64,000 nt of DNA, from contig CP006668.1 of NCBI GenBank assembly GCA_000471925.1, positions 1,240,001 through 1,304,000 of the forward strand, in the 5' to 3' direction. Below the pieces are notes generated by a model. That model saw only the letters and a program-made list of their open reading frames with translations. It ran no database searches and was not told the origin of the DNA. A program made the position numbers and the translations under genes. Origin of the DNA: Ralstonia pickettii DTP0602 (lineage in GTDB: Bacteria > Pseudomonadota > Gammaproteobacteria > Burkholderiales > Burkholderiaceae). Below, piece by piece: positions 24,962 through 33,697 of this stretch. How positions within the stretch are numbered: the stretch's first letter is position 1; the number at the start of each line of letters is the position of its first letter.

Positions 24962-26395
24962 TCAGCTCCGGCTGCGTGCAACGGGGGTGGGGGCGAGCAC
25001 TTCGTCGTCGTCCACGGCGGACAGCGGCCGGGCCGGCGTATGCCCGCGCCCGGGCCCGCCTTCCGGCTTGAGTTCCTCGATCGCCGGCCCCTTGCGCACC
25101 AGCCGCATCATGTAGGCGATGCCCACGCCGAACACGAAGAAATACGCCACCACGAAGATCGCCAGCGTCACCGCCAGCTCGGGCACGCCGTGCGGCGACA
25201 CCGCATCGGCGGTGCGCTGCAGGCCGTAGACGACCCACGGCTGGCGCCCGATCTCGGTCGTATACCAACCAGCGAGGATCGCGATCACGCCGGTCGGTCC
25301 CATCCACAGCGCCATATGCAGGAAGCCGCGCGCACGGAACATCCTGTCCTTGCGCCGCAATAGCAGGCTCCATATGCCCAGCAGGATCATCAGCAGCCCC
25401 AGCCCGACCATCACGCGGAAGGACCAGAACAGGATGGTGGAATTGGGCCGGTCCTCGGGCGCGAACTCCTTCAGCCCCTTGATCTGCCCGTCCCAGGTAT
25501 GGGTCAGGATCAGGCTGCCCAGGCGCGGCACTTCCACCGCGAAGCGCGTCTCCTCGCGCGCCATGTCGGGCCAGCCGAACAGCAGGAGCGGCAGGCCTTC
25601 ATGGCCCTTGTTCTCCCAGTGGCCTTCCAGCGCGGCGATCTTGGCGGGCTGGTGCTTGAGCGTGTTCAGGCCATGCAGGTCGCCGATCACGGCCTGGATC
25701 GGCGCGACGATCAGCAGCATCCACATCGCCATCGACAGCATCTTGCGGATGGCGGGGTTGTCGCGGCCGCGCAGCAGGTGCCATGCGGCGGAGGCACCTA
25801 CGAACAGCGCCGTGGCCAGGAACGCCGCCACGCTCATATGCAGCAGGCGATAGGGGAACGAGGGGTTGAAGATGACTTCGAACCAGTTGGTCGGCACCAC
25901 GCGGCCGTCGATGATCTCGAAGCCTGCGGGCGTCTGCATCCAGCTGTTGGACGCCAGGATCCACGTGGCCGAGATCAGCGTGCCGAGCGCGACCATCACC
26001 GTGGCAAAGAAATGCAGCCCCGGCCCGACCCGGTTCCAGCCGAACAGCATCACGCCCAGGAAGCCAGCTTCCAGGAAGAACGCCGTCAGCACTTCATAGG
26101 TCAGCAAGGGGCCGGTGATACTGCCCGCGAACTCGGAGAAGAAGCTCCAGTTGGTGCCGAACTGGTAGGCCATCACCAGCCCGGACACCACTCCCATGCC
26201 GAAGTTGACGGCGAAGATCTTGGACCAGAAGTGATAGAGGTCGCGGTAATGCGTCCGCTGCGTTTTCAGCCAGCAGCCCTCGAGCACCGCCAGGTAGGCG
26301 GCCAGGCCGATGGTGATCGCGGGAAAGACAATGTGGAAAGAGATGGTGAAGCCAAACTGGATGCGGGCGAGGTCGAGCGCGGTCAAACCAAACAT
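24962..26395 (-). CDS. cydA: Cytochrome bd-type quinol oxidase subunit I (CIO type)
   Basis: This 477-residue heme-bearing subunit begins MFGLTALDLARIQFGFTISF with the conserved early His (FHIVFPAITIG). It contains GTNWSFFSEFAGSITGPLLT and YEVLTAFFLEAGFLGVMLFG near residues 75-115. The quinol-binding Q-loop between helices is short, without the long insert of E. coli CydA, as in cyanide-insensitive oxidases (CioA). The start has ACGGAGAAC. It leads the cydA-cydB-DUF2474 operon in the inner membrane. Confidence 0.95.
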   Translation of the reverse strand: MFGLTALDLARIQFGFTISFHIVFPAITIGLAAYLAVLEGCWLKTQRTHYRDLYHFWSKIFAVNFGMGVVSGLVMAYQFGTNWSFFSEFAGSITGPLLTYEVLTAFFLEAGFLGVMLFGWNRVGPGLHFFATVMVALGTLISATWILASNSWMQTPAGFEIIDGRVVPTNWFEVIFNPSFPYRLLHMSVAAFLATALFVGASAAWHLLRGRDNPAIRKMLSMAMWMLLIVAPIQAVIGDLHGLNTLKHQPAKIAALEGHWENKGHEGLPLLLFGWPDMAREETRFAVEVPRLGSLILTHTWDGQIKGLKEFAPEDRPNSTILFWSFRVMVGLGLLMILLGIWSLLLRRKDRMFRARGFLHMALWMGPTGVIAILAGWYTTEIGRQPWVVYGLQRTADAVSPHGVPELAVTLAIFVVAYFFVFGVGIAYMMRLVRKGPAIEELKPEGGPGRGHTPARPLSAVDDDEVLAPTPVARSRS

Positions 26396-26782
26396 GTCGT
26401 GTTCTCCGTGGCGCTGGCCTGACGCACGCCTTGGACGGCGCGGCGCTGCCGATGAGGCAGGCCGGGCCAGTCGGCAGGGCGCGCCGGGGCGCGGGCCGTA
26501 GGCGCGTGCGGTAAAGCGTAGTGTACGCCGCGCGCCGCGCAAAGTGCAGCATGGCAGCACGCGGCGGGCGGGCGACATTTCGCCGCATGCGGTCGCATTC
26601 GCCGCTTATGCACACCGTCAGTCCTGCTTGCCGATGCAATGCTAACCAAGCGCGCGTTCGCGGAACAGCATCACCTCAATGGAAAAACACCGTATCAGTT
26701 TTGCGCGCTGCAGCAGCACCGTCGGCTGACACGGTGAGTAATGAAGTGCATAGTCACGCGCTTTGCCGTCCTCGCTGCCCAT
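26396..26782. other. Divergent intergenic region between cydA and the TauE-like gene
   Basis: This 387-base gap must hold the cyd promoter on the minus strand and the exporter promoter on the plus strand. I could not find a convincing sigma-70 pair, an FNR/ANR box or a terminator in it. Confidence 0.3.
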
Positions 26783-27541
26783 ATGGATTCCACCTTGCTG
26801 ATCGTGATCGCCGGCGCCGCCGTGGCCGGCTTTGTCCAGGGCCTGTCGGGCTTTGCCTTCGGCATGGTGGCGATGTCGTTCTGGGCCTGGGCGATCGAGC
26901 CCCGGCTGGCGTCGGCGATGACGGTGTTCGGCGCGCTCACGGGCCAGTTGCTGGCGGCGGCGTCGGTGCGGCGCGGGCTGTCGTGGCGGCGGCTGTGGCC
27001 GTTCGTGGCCGGCGGCGTCTGCGGGATCCCGCTGGGCGTGGCGATCCTGCCGATGCTCGACGCGCAGTGGTTCAAGGCCGTGCTCGGCGGCTTCCTGACG
27101 CTGTGGTGCCCGGTGATGCTGATGGCGCGCCGGCTGCCACATATCGGCGTGGGCGGCCGTGTGGCCGATGGCGTGGCCGGTGCGGCCGGCGGCGTGATGG
27201 GCGGCATCGGCGGCTTCACCGGCGTGATCCCCACGCTGTGGTGCACGCTGCGCGGTTTCGACAAGGACGAGCAGCGCGCGGTGATCCAGAACTTCAACCT
27301 CGCCACGCTGGCAGTGACGATGGCCACCTATGTCGGCAAGGGCATCGTCACGCGCGAGATGCTGCCGATGTTCCTGGTGGTGGCGCCCGCGATGCTGGTG
27401 CCGTCGCTGCTGGGCGCGCGGCTCTATCTCGGTATCAGCGAGGTCGTTTTTCGCAAGGTGGTGCTGTCGCTGCTGACGGCGTCCGGGGTGGCGCTGCTGG
27501 CGACGTCGGTGCCGGTGCTGCTGGCGCGCGGTGCGAACTAG
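26783..27541 (+). CDS. TauE/SafE-family membrane exporter
   Basis: The product is about 252 residues with roughly eight hydrophobic helices and two similar halves. The first half has AGFVQGLSGFAFGMVAMSFW and the second GGVMGGIGGFTGVIPTLWCT, the paired Gly-rich motifs of the TauE/SafE (DUF81) family, which exports sulfite, sulfonates or other organic anions. An in-frame ATG at 26741 would add 14 residues and has a weak GTGAG. I prefer 26783, where the membrane domain begins. Nearby genes do not reveal the substrate. Confidence 0.88.
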   Translation: MDSTLLIVIAGAAVAGFVQGLSGFAFGMVAMSFWAWAIEPRLASAMTVFGALTGQLLAAASVRRGLSWRRLWPFVAGGVCGIPLGVAILPMLDAQWFKAVLGGFLTLWCPVMLMARRLPHIGVGGRVADGVAGAAGGVMGGIGGFTGVIPTLWCTLRGFDKDEQRAVIQNFNLATLAVTMATYVGKGIVTREMLPMFLVVAPAMLVPSLLGARLYLGISEVVFRKVVLSLLTASGVALLATSVPVLLARGAN

Positions 27542-27596
27542 TCCAGCGCCTTTTTTCAATCCGCAGCGATGAAGACGTCGCGTGCGAGGCCGCGCG

Positions 27597-28538
27597 CTAT
27601 GCGTTCTTGACCTCCACTGCAGCCTCGCGCAAGCACGCCACCAACTGATCCGCACTGAGCGACGGCGCACGCTCCCGCAGGGTGATGATGCCCACTGGCG
27701 GCAGTTCCACCGGCACCTCCATCGCCAGCACATGCAGCCGGCCTTCGGCCTGTAGCGCCCGTGCCACCGATGCCGCCATGAAGCCCGCGGCATTGCGCTG
27801 GCTGACGAAGGTGGACAGCGCGAGGTAGGACGACGACTCGATCACGTCCTGCGGCGGATGCAAGCCGTAGCGGTAGAACGCCTGTTCGATCTTCACGCGC
27901 AGCGAGGCCCACGGCGGCGGCATGACACAAGGCATTTCCGCCAGGTCGGCCCAGCCGGGGCGCGCCTTGCGCGCGAGCTTGTGGCCGCGCTTGACAACAA
28001 CCACCATCGGTTCGTCGTAGAGCGCTTCTGTCAGCAGGTCGGGCGCCGCATAGCCGGGCTCGAGCCGGCCGACGATCAGGTCCAACTCGCGCAGCCGCAG
28101 CTTGGGCAGCAGGTGGGTGAGATCGCCTTCCTCGACCAGCACGGTGGCGCGCGCATGGCGGTCCTTCAGCATTCCCACGGCCCGAGCCAGCAGCACCGGC
28201 AGCGCCGCACCCATGGATCCCACGCGGATGCGGCCCGACGCGCCGCTCTCCGCCGCGGCAATCTCGTCGCGGGTCTGCTCGTACTGCGCCAGCACCGAAC
28301 GCGCAAAGCGCACCAGCGATTCCCCCGCGGGCGTGGGCTCGGTGCCGCGCGTTGAGCGCGTGAACAGCGTCAGCCCCAGTGCCTTCTCGACCTCAGTAAG
28401 CACCTTGGACACCGCCGGCTGGCTGACCGACAGGAACTCCGCGGTGCGGCCGAGATGGCGGAACTCATCCAGCGCCACCAGCAATTGCAGGTGGCGCAGC
28501 TTGATATTGGAGCGCAGCGCGCGATCGATCTGGACCAT
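27597..28538 (-). CDS. LysR-family regulator of the sugar-acid cluster
   Basis: This 313-residue LysR protein has the N-terminal helix-turn-helix LLVALDEFRHLGRTAEFLSV followed by SQPAVSKVLTEVEKALGLTL, and an effector domain from about 95. It resembles the GbpR/CatR-like subgroup that controls sugar-acid and aromatic catabolism. It is transcribed divergently from the Bug protein gene 143 bases away. An inverted repeat in that gap suits a LysR site. It probably activates the catabolic operon 28682-35143 in response to a pathway intermediate. Confidence 0.9.
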   Translation of the reverse strand: MVQIDRALRSNIKLRHLQLLVALDEFRHLGRTAEFLSVSQPAVSKVLTEVEKALGLTLFTRSTRGTEPTPAGESLVRFARSVLAQYEQTRDEIAAAESGASGRIRVGSMGAALPVLLARAVGMLKDRHARATVLVEEGDLTHLLPKLRLRELDLIVGRLEPGYAAPDLLTEALYDEPMVVVVKRGHKLARKARPGWADLAEMPCVMPPPWASLRVKIEQAFYRYGLHPPQDVIESSSYLALSTFVSQRNAAGFMAASVARALQAEGRLHVLAMEVPVELPPVGIITLRERAPSLSADQLVACLREAAVEVKNA

Positions 28539-28550
28539 GCCTGGAGTCTA

Positions 28551-28568
28551 CATAACTATAGGCTTATG
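28551..28568. promoter_or_regulatory. Possible LysR operator between divergent genes
   Basis: CATAA (28551-28555) and TTATG (28564-28568) form an inverted repeat with an 8-base spacer. It is 12 bases upstream of the LysR start and includes a T-N11-A pattern typical of LysR sites. It would sit upstream of both the regulator and the Bug gene. Confidence 0.4.
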
Positions 28569-28681
28569 AAGCAATGCCAGTTATTAATTGGATTGTTATG
28601 TTCGTTCGAGCCAGAATTCGGGCATGAAGAAGCTGGCTGCGCCAGCCTCGCCCATAATCAAAACATCGGAGACACCCGCAA

Positions 28682-29698
28682 ATGACTCAAGGACTCCCCA
28701 TCGATCTGAAGCGCCGCAACCTGCTCATCGGCGCTGCCGCGGGCGTTGCTGCCGGCGCCGCCGGTGTACTGCTGCCGGCTGGCCGTGCGCTGGCGGGCGA
28801 GTATCCCGAGCGCCCCATCACGTTTATCTGCCCGTGGCCGGTCGGCGGTACCGCCGACCAGTCGATGCGCGCGCTGTGCCAGGTGGCAGGCGGCATCCTC
28901 AAGCAGTCGATCGTGGTGGAGAACCGCGCCGGTGCCTCCGGCATGATCGGCACCAAGGCGCTGGCGCGCGCCACGCCGGACGGCTACACCATCGGCCAGA
29001 TCCCGATTTCGGTGACGCGTTTCGCGCAGCTCGGCATGCTGCAGCTGGATCCGCGTACCGAGCTGACCTACCTGGCGCGCACCTCGGGCCAGACCTTCGG
29101 CATCGCGGTGCCCACCAACTCGCGCTACAAGACGCTGCAGGACGTGGTGGCCGCAGCCAAGGCCGATCCTGGCAAGGTGACGTATGCGCACGCCGGCATC
29201 GGCGGCGCCACCCATGTCGGCATGGAACAGTTCGCGCTGGCCGCAGGCGTGCAGTTCAACGCGATCGCCTACAAGGGCGGCGCGGCCGCGCTGCAGGACG
29301 TGCTGGCCGGACAGGTGGAACTGCTGGCCGATTCCAGCTCGTGGGCGCCGCACGTGGAAGCCGGCAAGCTGCGTCTGCTGGCGACCTGGGGCGAGCAGCG
29401 CGCGTCGCGCTTCAAGGACACGCCGACGCTCAAGGAGCTTGGCTACAACGTGGTGGTGGAAGCGCCCAACGGCATTGGCGCGCCCAAGGGCCTGCCGCCC
29501 GCGGTGGAGAAGAAGCTGCGCGACGCCTTCCGCGCCGCGGTGGCGAGCAACGAGTTCAAGCAGGTGGCCGCGCGTCTCGATGCGCCGGTGATGTACCTGG
29601 ACGGTCCCGACTACAAGAAGTACGTGGCCAGCGTCTATGACCAGGAAACGCAGCTGATCAAGCGCCTCAAGCTCAAGGAACTGCTGCAGCAAAGCTGA
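28682..29698 (+). CDS. Bug-family tripartite tricarboxylate transporter substrate-binding protein
   Basis: This 338-residue protein is a periplasmic solute receptor of the Bug (TctC) family that is expanded in Burkholderiales. The N-terminus has a Tat-like signal (KRRNLLIGAAAGVAAG, ending near RALAG). The mature part starts YPERPITFICPWPVGGTADQ and contains VVENRAGASGMIGTKALARA and GYNVVVEAPNGIGAPKGLP, all family hallmarks. No TctA/TctB membrane genes are adjacent, so it may be an orphan receptor that shares a transporter. Context suggests a sugar acid or hydroxy acid ligand. Confidence 0.93.
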   Translation: MTQGLPIDLKRRNLLIGAAAGVAAGAAGVLLPAGRALAGEYPERPITFICPWPVGGTADQSMRALCQVAGGILKQSIVVENRAGASGMIGTKALARATPDGYTIGQIPISVTRFAQLGMLQLDPRTELTYLARTSGQTFGIAVPTNSRYKTLQDVVAAAKADPGKVTYAHAGIGGATHVGMEQFALAAGVQFNAIAYKGGAAALQDVLAGQVELLADSSSWAPHVEAGKLRLLATWGEQRASRFKDTPTLKELGYNVVVEAPNGIGAPKGLPPAVEKKLRDAFRAAVASNEFKQVAARLDAPVMYLDGPDYKKYVASVYDQETQLIKRLKLKELLQQS

Positions 29699-29704
29699 GC
29701 CGGA

Positions 29705-29772
29705 GGCGAACTCCGCGCCTTGCCGCAGGCGACCCCGAGCCTGGCCACAGGCGAATTCCAAGCCTGGCCGCA
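29705..29772 (+). repeat. Three imperfect tandem repeats of 22-23 bases
   Basis: Units start at 29705, 29728 and 29750, each beginning GGCGA and ending GCC-[GA]-CA, with variable middle bases. They fill most of the gap between the Bug gene and the dehydratase gene. No coding role is evident. Confidence 0.6.
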
Positions 29773-29795
29773 GGCGTACAACTAGCGAACCCCAA

Positions 29796-31319
29796 GTGAA
29801 TCCCAATCCCGTCATCCGCCTGCACGCCAACGACAACGTGCTGGTCGCGCGCAACGACCTGTCCCTGGGCCAGCAACTCGCCGATCCTGCCGTGCGTGTG
29901 CGCGCGCAGGTCCCGGCCGGGCACAAGATTGCCGCCTGCGCGATCACTGCCGGCACGCCGGTGCGCAAGTTCGACACCGTGATCGGCGTGGCCGCGCGCG
30001 ATATCGCGCCGGGCGAGCACGTACATTCGCACAACCTGACGCTGGTCGACTTCTACCGCGACCCGGCGTTCTGCCAGGACGTGCGTCCGGTCGACTACGT
30101 GCCCGAGGCGCAGCGCGCCACCTTCAACGGCTTTGTGCGTCCCGACGGGCGCGTGGGCACGCGCAACTTCATCGGCATCCTGTCGTCGGTCAATTGCTCG
30201 TCCACCGTGATCCGGCAGATCGCCGCGCATTTCACGCCGGAGCGGCTGGCGGCCTATCCCAACGTCGACGGCGTGGTCGCGTTCGCGCAGACCAGCGGCT
30301 GCGGCATGTCGTCGCCGAGCGAGCACTTCGATGTGCTGCGCCGCACGCTGGCCGGCTATGCGCGCCATCCCAACCTGGCCGGCGTGCTGATCGTCGGGCT
30401 GGGCTGCGAGCGCAACCAGGTCGCTTCATTGGTCGAATCGCAAGGGCTGGAGCCCGGGCCCGCGGTACATACGCTGGTGATGCAGGACACCGGTGGCACG
30501 CGTGCCACCATCGCGGCCGGCATCCAGGCGATCGAATCGATGCTGCCGCTCGCCAACGCGGCGGTGCGCCAGCCGGTGCCGGCCAGCCACCTGAAGATCG
30601 GCCTGGAATGCGGCGGCTCGGACGGTTTTTCCGGCATCAGCGCCAATCCCGCGTTGGGCGCGGCGATGGATCTGCTGGTGCGCCACGGCGGCACGGCGAT
30701 CCTGTCGGAGACGCCGGAGATCCACGGTGTCGAGTTCATGCTGACGCGCCGCGCGGTGACGCCCGAGGTCGGCCAGAAGCTGCTGGACCGGCTGGCCTGG
30801 TGGGAGCGCTATACCGCCGGCCACAACGCGCAGTTCAACGGCGTGGTCGGCCATGGCAACCAGCAAGGCGGCCTCGCCAATATCTTCGAGAAGTCGCTGG
30901 GCTCCGCGATGAAGGGTGGCACCACGCCGCTGCAGGCGGTGTACGAGTATGCCGAGCCGATCGACCAGGCGGGCTTTGTCTTCATGGACTCACCCGGCTA
31001 CGACCCGGTGGCGGTGACCGGCCAGATCGCCAGCGGCGCCAACCTGATCTGCTTTACCACCGGCCGTGGCTCGATGTTCGGCTCCAAGCCGGCGCCGACG
31101 ATCAAGCTTGCTTCCAACTCCGCGATGTTCAATCGGCTGCAAGAGGACATGGACATCAACTGCGGGCTGGTGCTCGACGGCGAGCTGACCGTACCGCAGA
31201 TGGGCCAACGGATCTTTGAATACATCCTGCGCGCGGCCTCCGGCGAGCCCACCAAGAGCGAAGCCCTCGGCCTTGGCGACAATGAGTTCGTGCCCTGGCA
31301 CATGGGCATCGTCAGCTAG
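29796..31319 (+). CDS. UxaA/GarD-family sugar-acid dehydratase
   Basis: This 507-residue enzyme begins with a GTG. It has an N-terminal SAF-like domain (about 5-85, VARNDLSLGQQLADPAVRVR) and the large UxaA/GarD domain. Characteristic segments are FAQTSGCGMSSPSEHFDVLR, VGLGCERNQ and LECGGSDGFSGISANPALG, which carry probable metal-binding cysteines. Altronate and galactarate dehydratases share this fold and remove water from an aldonate or aldarate to give a 2-keto-3-deoxy acid. With the downstream aldolase and dehydrogenase it would start a sugar-acid pathway. The exact substrate is undetermined. Confidence 0.88.
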   Translation: MNPNPVIRLHANDNVLVARNDLSLGQQLADPAVRVRAQVPAGHKIAACAITAGTPVRKFDTVIGVAARDIAPGEHVHSHNLTLVDFYRDPAFCQDVRPVDYVPEAQRATFNGFVRPDGRVGTRNFIGILSSVNCSSTVIRQIAAHFTPERLAAYPNVDGVVAFAQTSGCGMSSPSEHFDVLRRTLAGYARHPNLAGVLIVGLGCERNQVASLVESQGLEPGPAVHTLVMQDTGGTRATIAAGIQAIESMLPLANAAVRQPVPASHLKIGLECGGSDGFSGISANPALGAAMDLLVRHGGTAILSETPEIHGVEFMLTRRAVTPEVGQKLLDRLAWWERYTAGHNAQFNGVVGHGNQQGGLANIFEKSLGSAMKGGTTPLQAVYEYAEPIDQAGFVFMDSPGYDPVAVTGQIASGANLICFTTGRGSMFGSKPAPTIKLASNSAMFNRLQEDMDINCGLVLDGELTVPQMGQRIFEYILRAASGEPTKSEALGLGDNEFVPWHMGIVS

Positions 31320-31352
31320 TTGCCGCACCTCACCTCCTTTCTGCTTACACCG

Positions 31353-32828
31353 ATGGCCCTGTCTCTTGCCGATGCTGCGCTGCTGCGCAGCCAGAACCTT
31401 ATTGACCACCAATGGCGCGATGCCGGCCTTGGCCGCCGCCTGCCGGTGACCGACCCCGCCACCGGCGAGACCTTTGCCAGCGTGGCCGACAGCGACGCGG
31501 GCGATGCGCGTCTCGCGGTCGATGCTGCTGCGGCGGCGTTTCCGGCATGGAGCCGCCGCCCCGCACGCGAGCGCGCGCAGCTGATCAAGCGCTGGCATGC
31601 GCTGATCCTTGCACACCAGGACGACCTGGCCCGCATCATTTCGACCGAGCAGGGCAAGCCGATCCACGAAGCACGTGGCGAGGTGCAGTATGGCGCCTCG
31701 TACGTTGAATGGTTCGCCGAAGAGGCCACCCGCATCTGCGGCGATATCGTCGCGGAAGCAGTGCCGGGCCGCAAACTGCTGGTCCTGAAGGAGCCGGTCG
31801 GCGTGGTGGCAGCCATCACGCCGTGGAATTTCCCGCTGGCGATGATCGCCCGCAAGATCGCCCCCGCGCTGGCCGCGGGTTGCACGGTGGTGGCCAAGCC
31901 CGCGGAAGATACCCCGCTGACGGCCCTGGCGCTGGCGTGGCTGGCGCAACAGGCCGGCATCCCGGCAGGCGTGCTCAATATGGTCACCGCGTCGCGCGAG
32001 CACACGCCAGACGTGGTCGATGCCTGGCTCGCCGACAGCCGCGTGCGCAAGATCACCTTCACCGGCTCCACGCCGGTGGGCAAGCACCTGGCGCGCGAAT
32101 CGGCGGCCACGCTGAAGAAGCTTTCACTGGAACTGGGCGGCAACGCGCCGTTCATCGTCTTCGAAGACGCCGACCTCGATGCCGCGGTCGACGGCCTGAT
32201 GGCCTCCAAGTTCCGCAACGGCGGCCAGACCTGCGTCTGCCCGAACCGCGTCTATGTGCATGACGCCGTGCACGACGCCTTCGTCGAGCGCCTGGCGCAG
32301 CGCGTGGGCGCGCTCCATGTTGGCCCGGCGACGGAAGAGGGCGCGCAGATTGGCCCGATGATCAACGCCCGCGCCGTCGACAAGATCGCGCGCCATGTCG
32401 AAGACGCTGTCGCCAGGGGCGCGCGCGTGGTCACCGGCGGCAAGCGCGTGCGCACCGCCGACGGTCCGCACTACTACGCGCCGACGGTGCTGATCGACGC
32501 CACGCCGGCGATGGAGCTGTCGTGCGAGGAAACCTTTGGCCCAGTCGCGCCGATCTTCCGCTTCCGCGACGAAACCGACGTGATCCGTGACGCCAACGAC
32601 ACCCCGTTCGGCCTCGCCGCGTATTTCTACTCCAACGACATCCGCCGCATCTGGCGCGTGGCGCAGGCACTGGAAACCGGCATGGTCGGCATCAACGAGG
32701 GCGCGATTGCGGCCGAGGCGGCACCGTTCGGCGGCGTCAAGGAATCCGGCTACGGGCGCGAGGGCTCGCGCCACGGGCTGGACGACTACATGCATACCAA
32801 GTACCTTTGCCAGGGCCAGCTTGGCTGA
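31353..32828 (+). CDS. NAD(P)-dependent aldehyde dehydrogenase (succinate/ketoglutarate semialdehyde type)
   Basis: This 491-residue aldehyde dehydrogenase contains [20 protein letters not shown] (cofactor binding, about residue 155), [12 protein letters not shown], the catalytic-base segment [15 protein letters not shown] and the nucleophile in [11 protein letters not shown]. The C-terminal [20 protein letters not shown] is typical of GabD-like semialdehyde dehydrogenases. It lies 33 bases after the dehydratase stop. A TTG directly after that stop is also in frame. A role oxidising a semialdehyde such as 2-oxoglutarate semialdehyde from the sugar-acid route is inferred. Confidence 0.9.
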   Translation: MALSLADAALLRSQNLIDHQWRDAGLGRRLPVTDPATGETFASVADSDAGDARLAVDAAAAAFPAWSRRPARERAQLIKRWHALILAHQDDLARIISTEQGKPIHEARGEVQYGASYVEWFAEEATRICGDIVAEAVPGRKLLVLKEPVGVVAAITPWNFPLAMIARKIAPALAAGCTVVAKPAEDTPLTALALAWLAQQAGIPAGVLNMVTASREHTPDVVDAWLADSRVRKITFTGSTPVGKHLARESAATLKKLSLELGGNAPFIVFEDADLDAAVDGLMASKFRNGGQTCVCPNRVYVHDAVHDAFVERLAQRVGALHVGPATEEGAQIGPMINARAVDKIARHVEDAVARGARVVTGGKRVRTADGPHYYAPTVLIDATPAMELSCEETFGPVAPIFRFRDETDVIRDANDTPFGLAAYFYSNDIRRIWRVAQALETGMVGINEGAIAAEAAPFGGVKESGYGREGSRHGLDDYMHTKYLCQGQLG

Positions 32829-32865
32829 CGCGCCGGGCGAGACAGCAAACCGAACAGGAACCACC

Positions 32866-33672
32866 ATGCCCGCAAACAATCCCTTCAAGGCCGCACTGGC
32901 CGCACGCCAGCCACAGATCGGCCTGTGGCTGTCAATGGCCACGCCGTACCTGGCGGAAGTCTCGGCCACTGCCGGTTTCGACTGGTTGCTGATCGACGGC
33001 GAACACGCCCCCAATGACCTGCAAACGACACTGCATGCCCTGCAAGTGCTAGGCTCGTACCCGTCCCAGCCCGTGGTGCGGGCCGTGTCCGGCGAGGTGC
33101 CGCTGATCAAGCAGCTGCTGGATATCGGCGCCAAAACTTTGCTGGTGCCGATGGTCGATACCGCGGAACAGGCCCGCACGCTGGTCAGCGCCACGCGCTA
33201 CCCGCCGCAGGGTATCCGCGGCGTGGGCAGCGCGGTGGCGCGTGCTTCGCTGTGGAGCTCGCGCACCGACTACCTCGACGTGGCCGACGATGAAGTCTGC
33301 CTGCTGGTGCAGGCGGAAACCGTGAAGGCACTGCAGAACCTCGAAGAAATCTGCGCGGTCGATGGCATCGATGGCGTCTTCATCGGCCCGGCCGACCTGG
33401 CCGCCTCGATGGGCCACCGCGGCCGCCCGGGCCACCCGGAAGTGCAGGCGGCGATCGAAGGCGCGATGCGTACCATCATCGCCAGCGGCAAGGCCGCCGG
33501 CACGCTGACCTCCGACCCGGCGCTGGCGCGCCGCTACCTGGAGCTCGGCTGCACCTTCGTGGCCACCGGTGTCGACGTGCTGATGTACGCCAACGCCGCG
33601 CGCAAGCTCGCCGCGTCGTTCCGCGAGCAGCCCTCGGACAGCGCCGCGGACAAGCCGTCCGCCGCGTACTGA
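32866..33672 (+). CDS. HpcH/HpaI-family aldolase
   Basis: This 268-residue class II (metal-dependent) aldolase has [20 protein letters not shown] near the N-terminus. [13 protein letters not shown] is the catalytic and metal region, and [16 protein letters not shown] and [16 protein letters not shown] follow. The family includes HpaI and the 5-keto-4-deoxy-D-glucarate aldolase GarL, which split 2-keto-3-deoxy acids to pyruvate plus an aldehyde. Paired with the UxaA/GarD-type dehydratase, a sugar-acid route producing pyruvate and tartronate semialdehyde or a similar aldehyde is plausible. AGGAACC precedes the ATG. Confidence 0.92.
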   Translation: MPANNPFKAALAARQPQIGLWLSMATPYLAEVSATAGFDWLLIDGEHAPNDLQTTLHALQVLGSYPSQPVVRAVSGEVPLIKQLLDIGAKTLLVPMVDTAEQARTLVSATRYPPQGIRGVGSAVARASLWSSRTDYLDVADDEVCLLVQAETVKALQNLEEICAVDGIDGVFIGPADLAASMGHRGRPGHPEVQAAIEGAMRTIIASGKAAGTLTSDPALARRYLELGCTFVATGVDVLMYANAARKLAASFREQPSDSAADKPSAAY

Positions 33673-33697
33673 CCCGCATCCCATTCAAGGCCCACAC

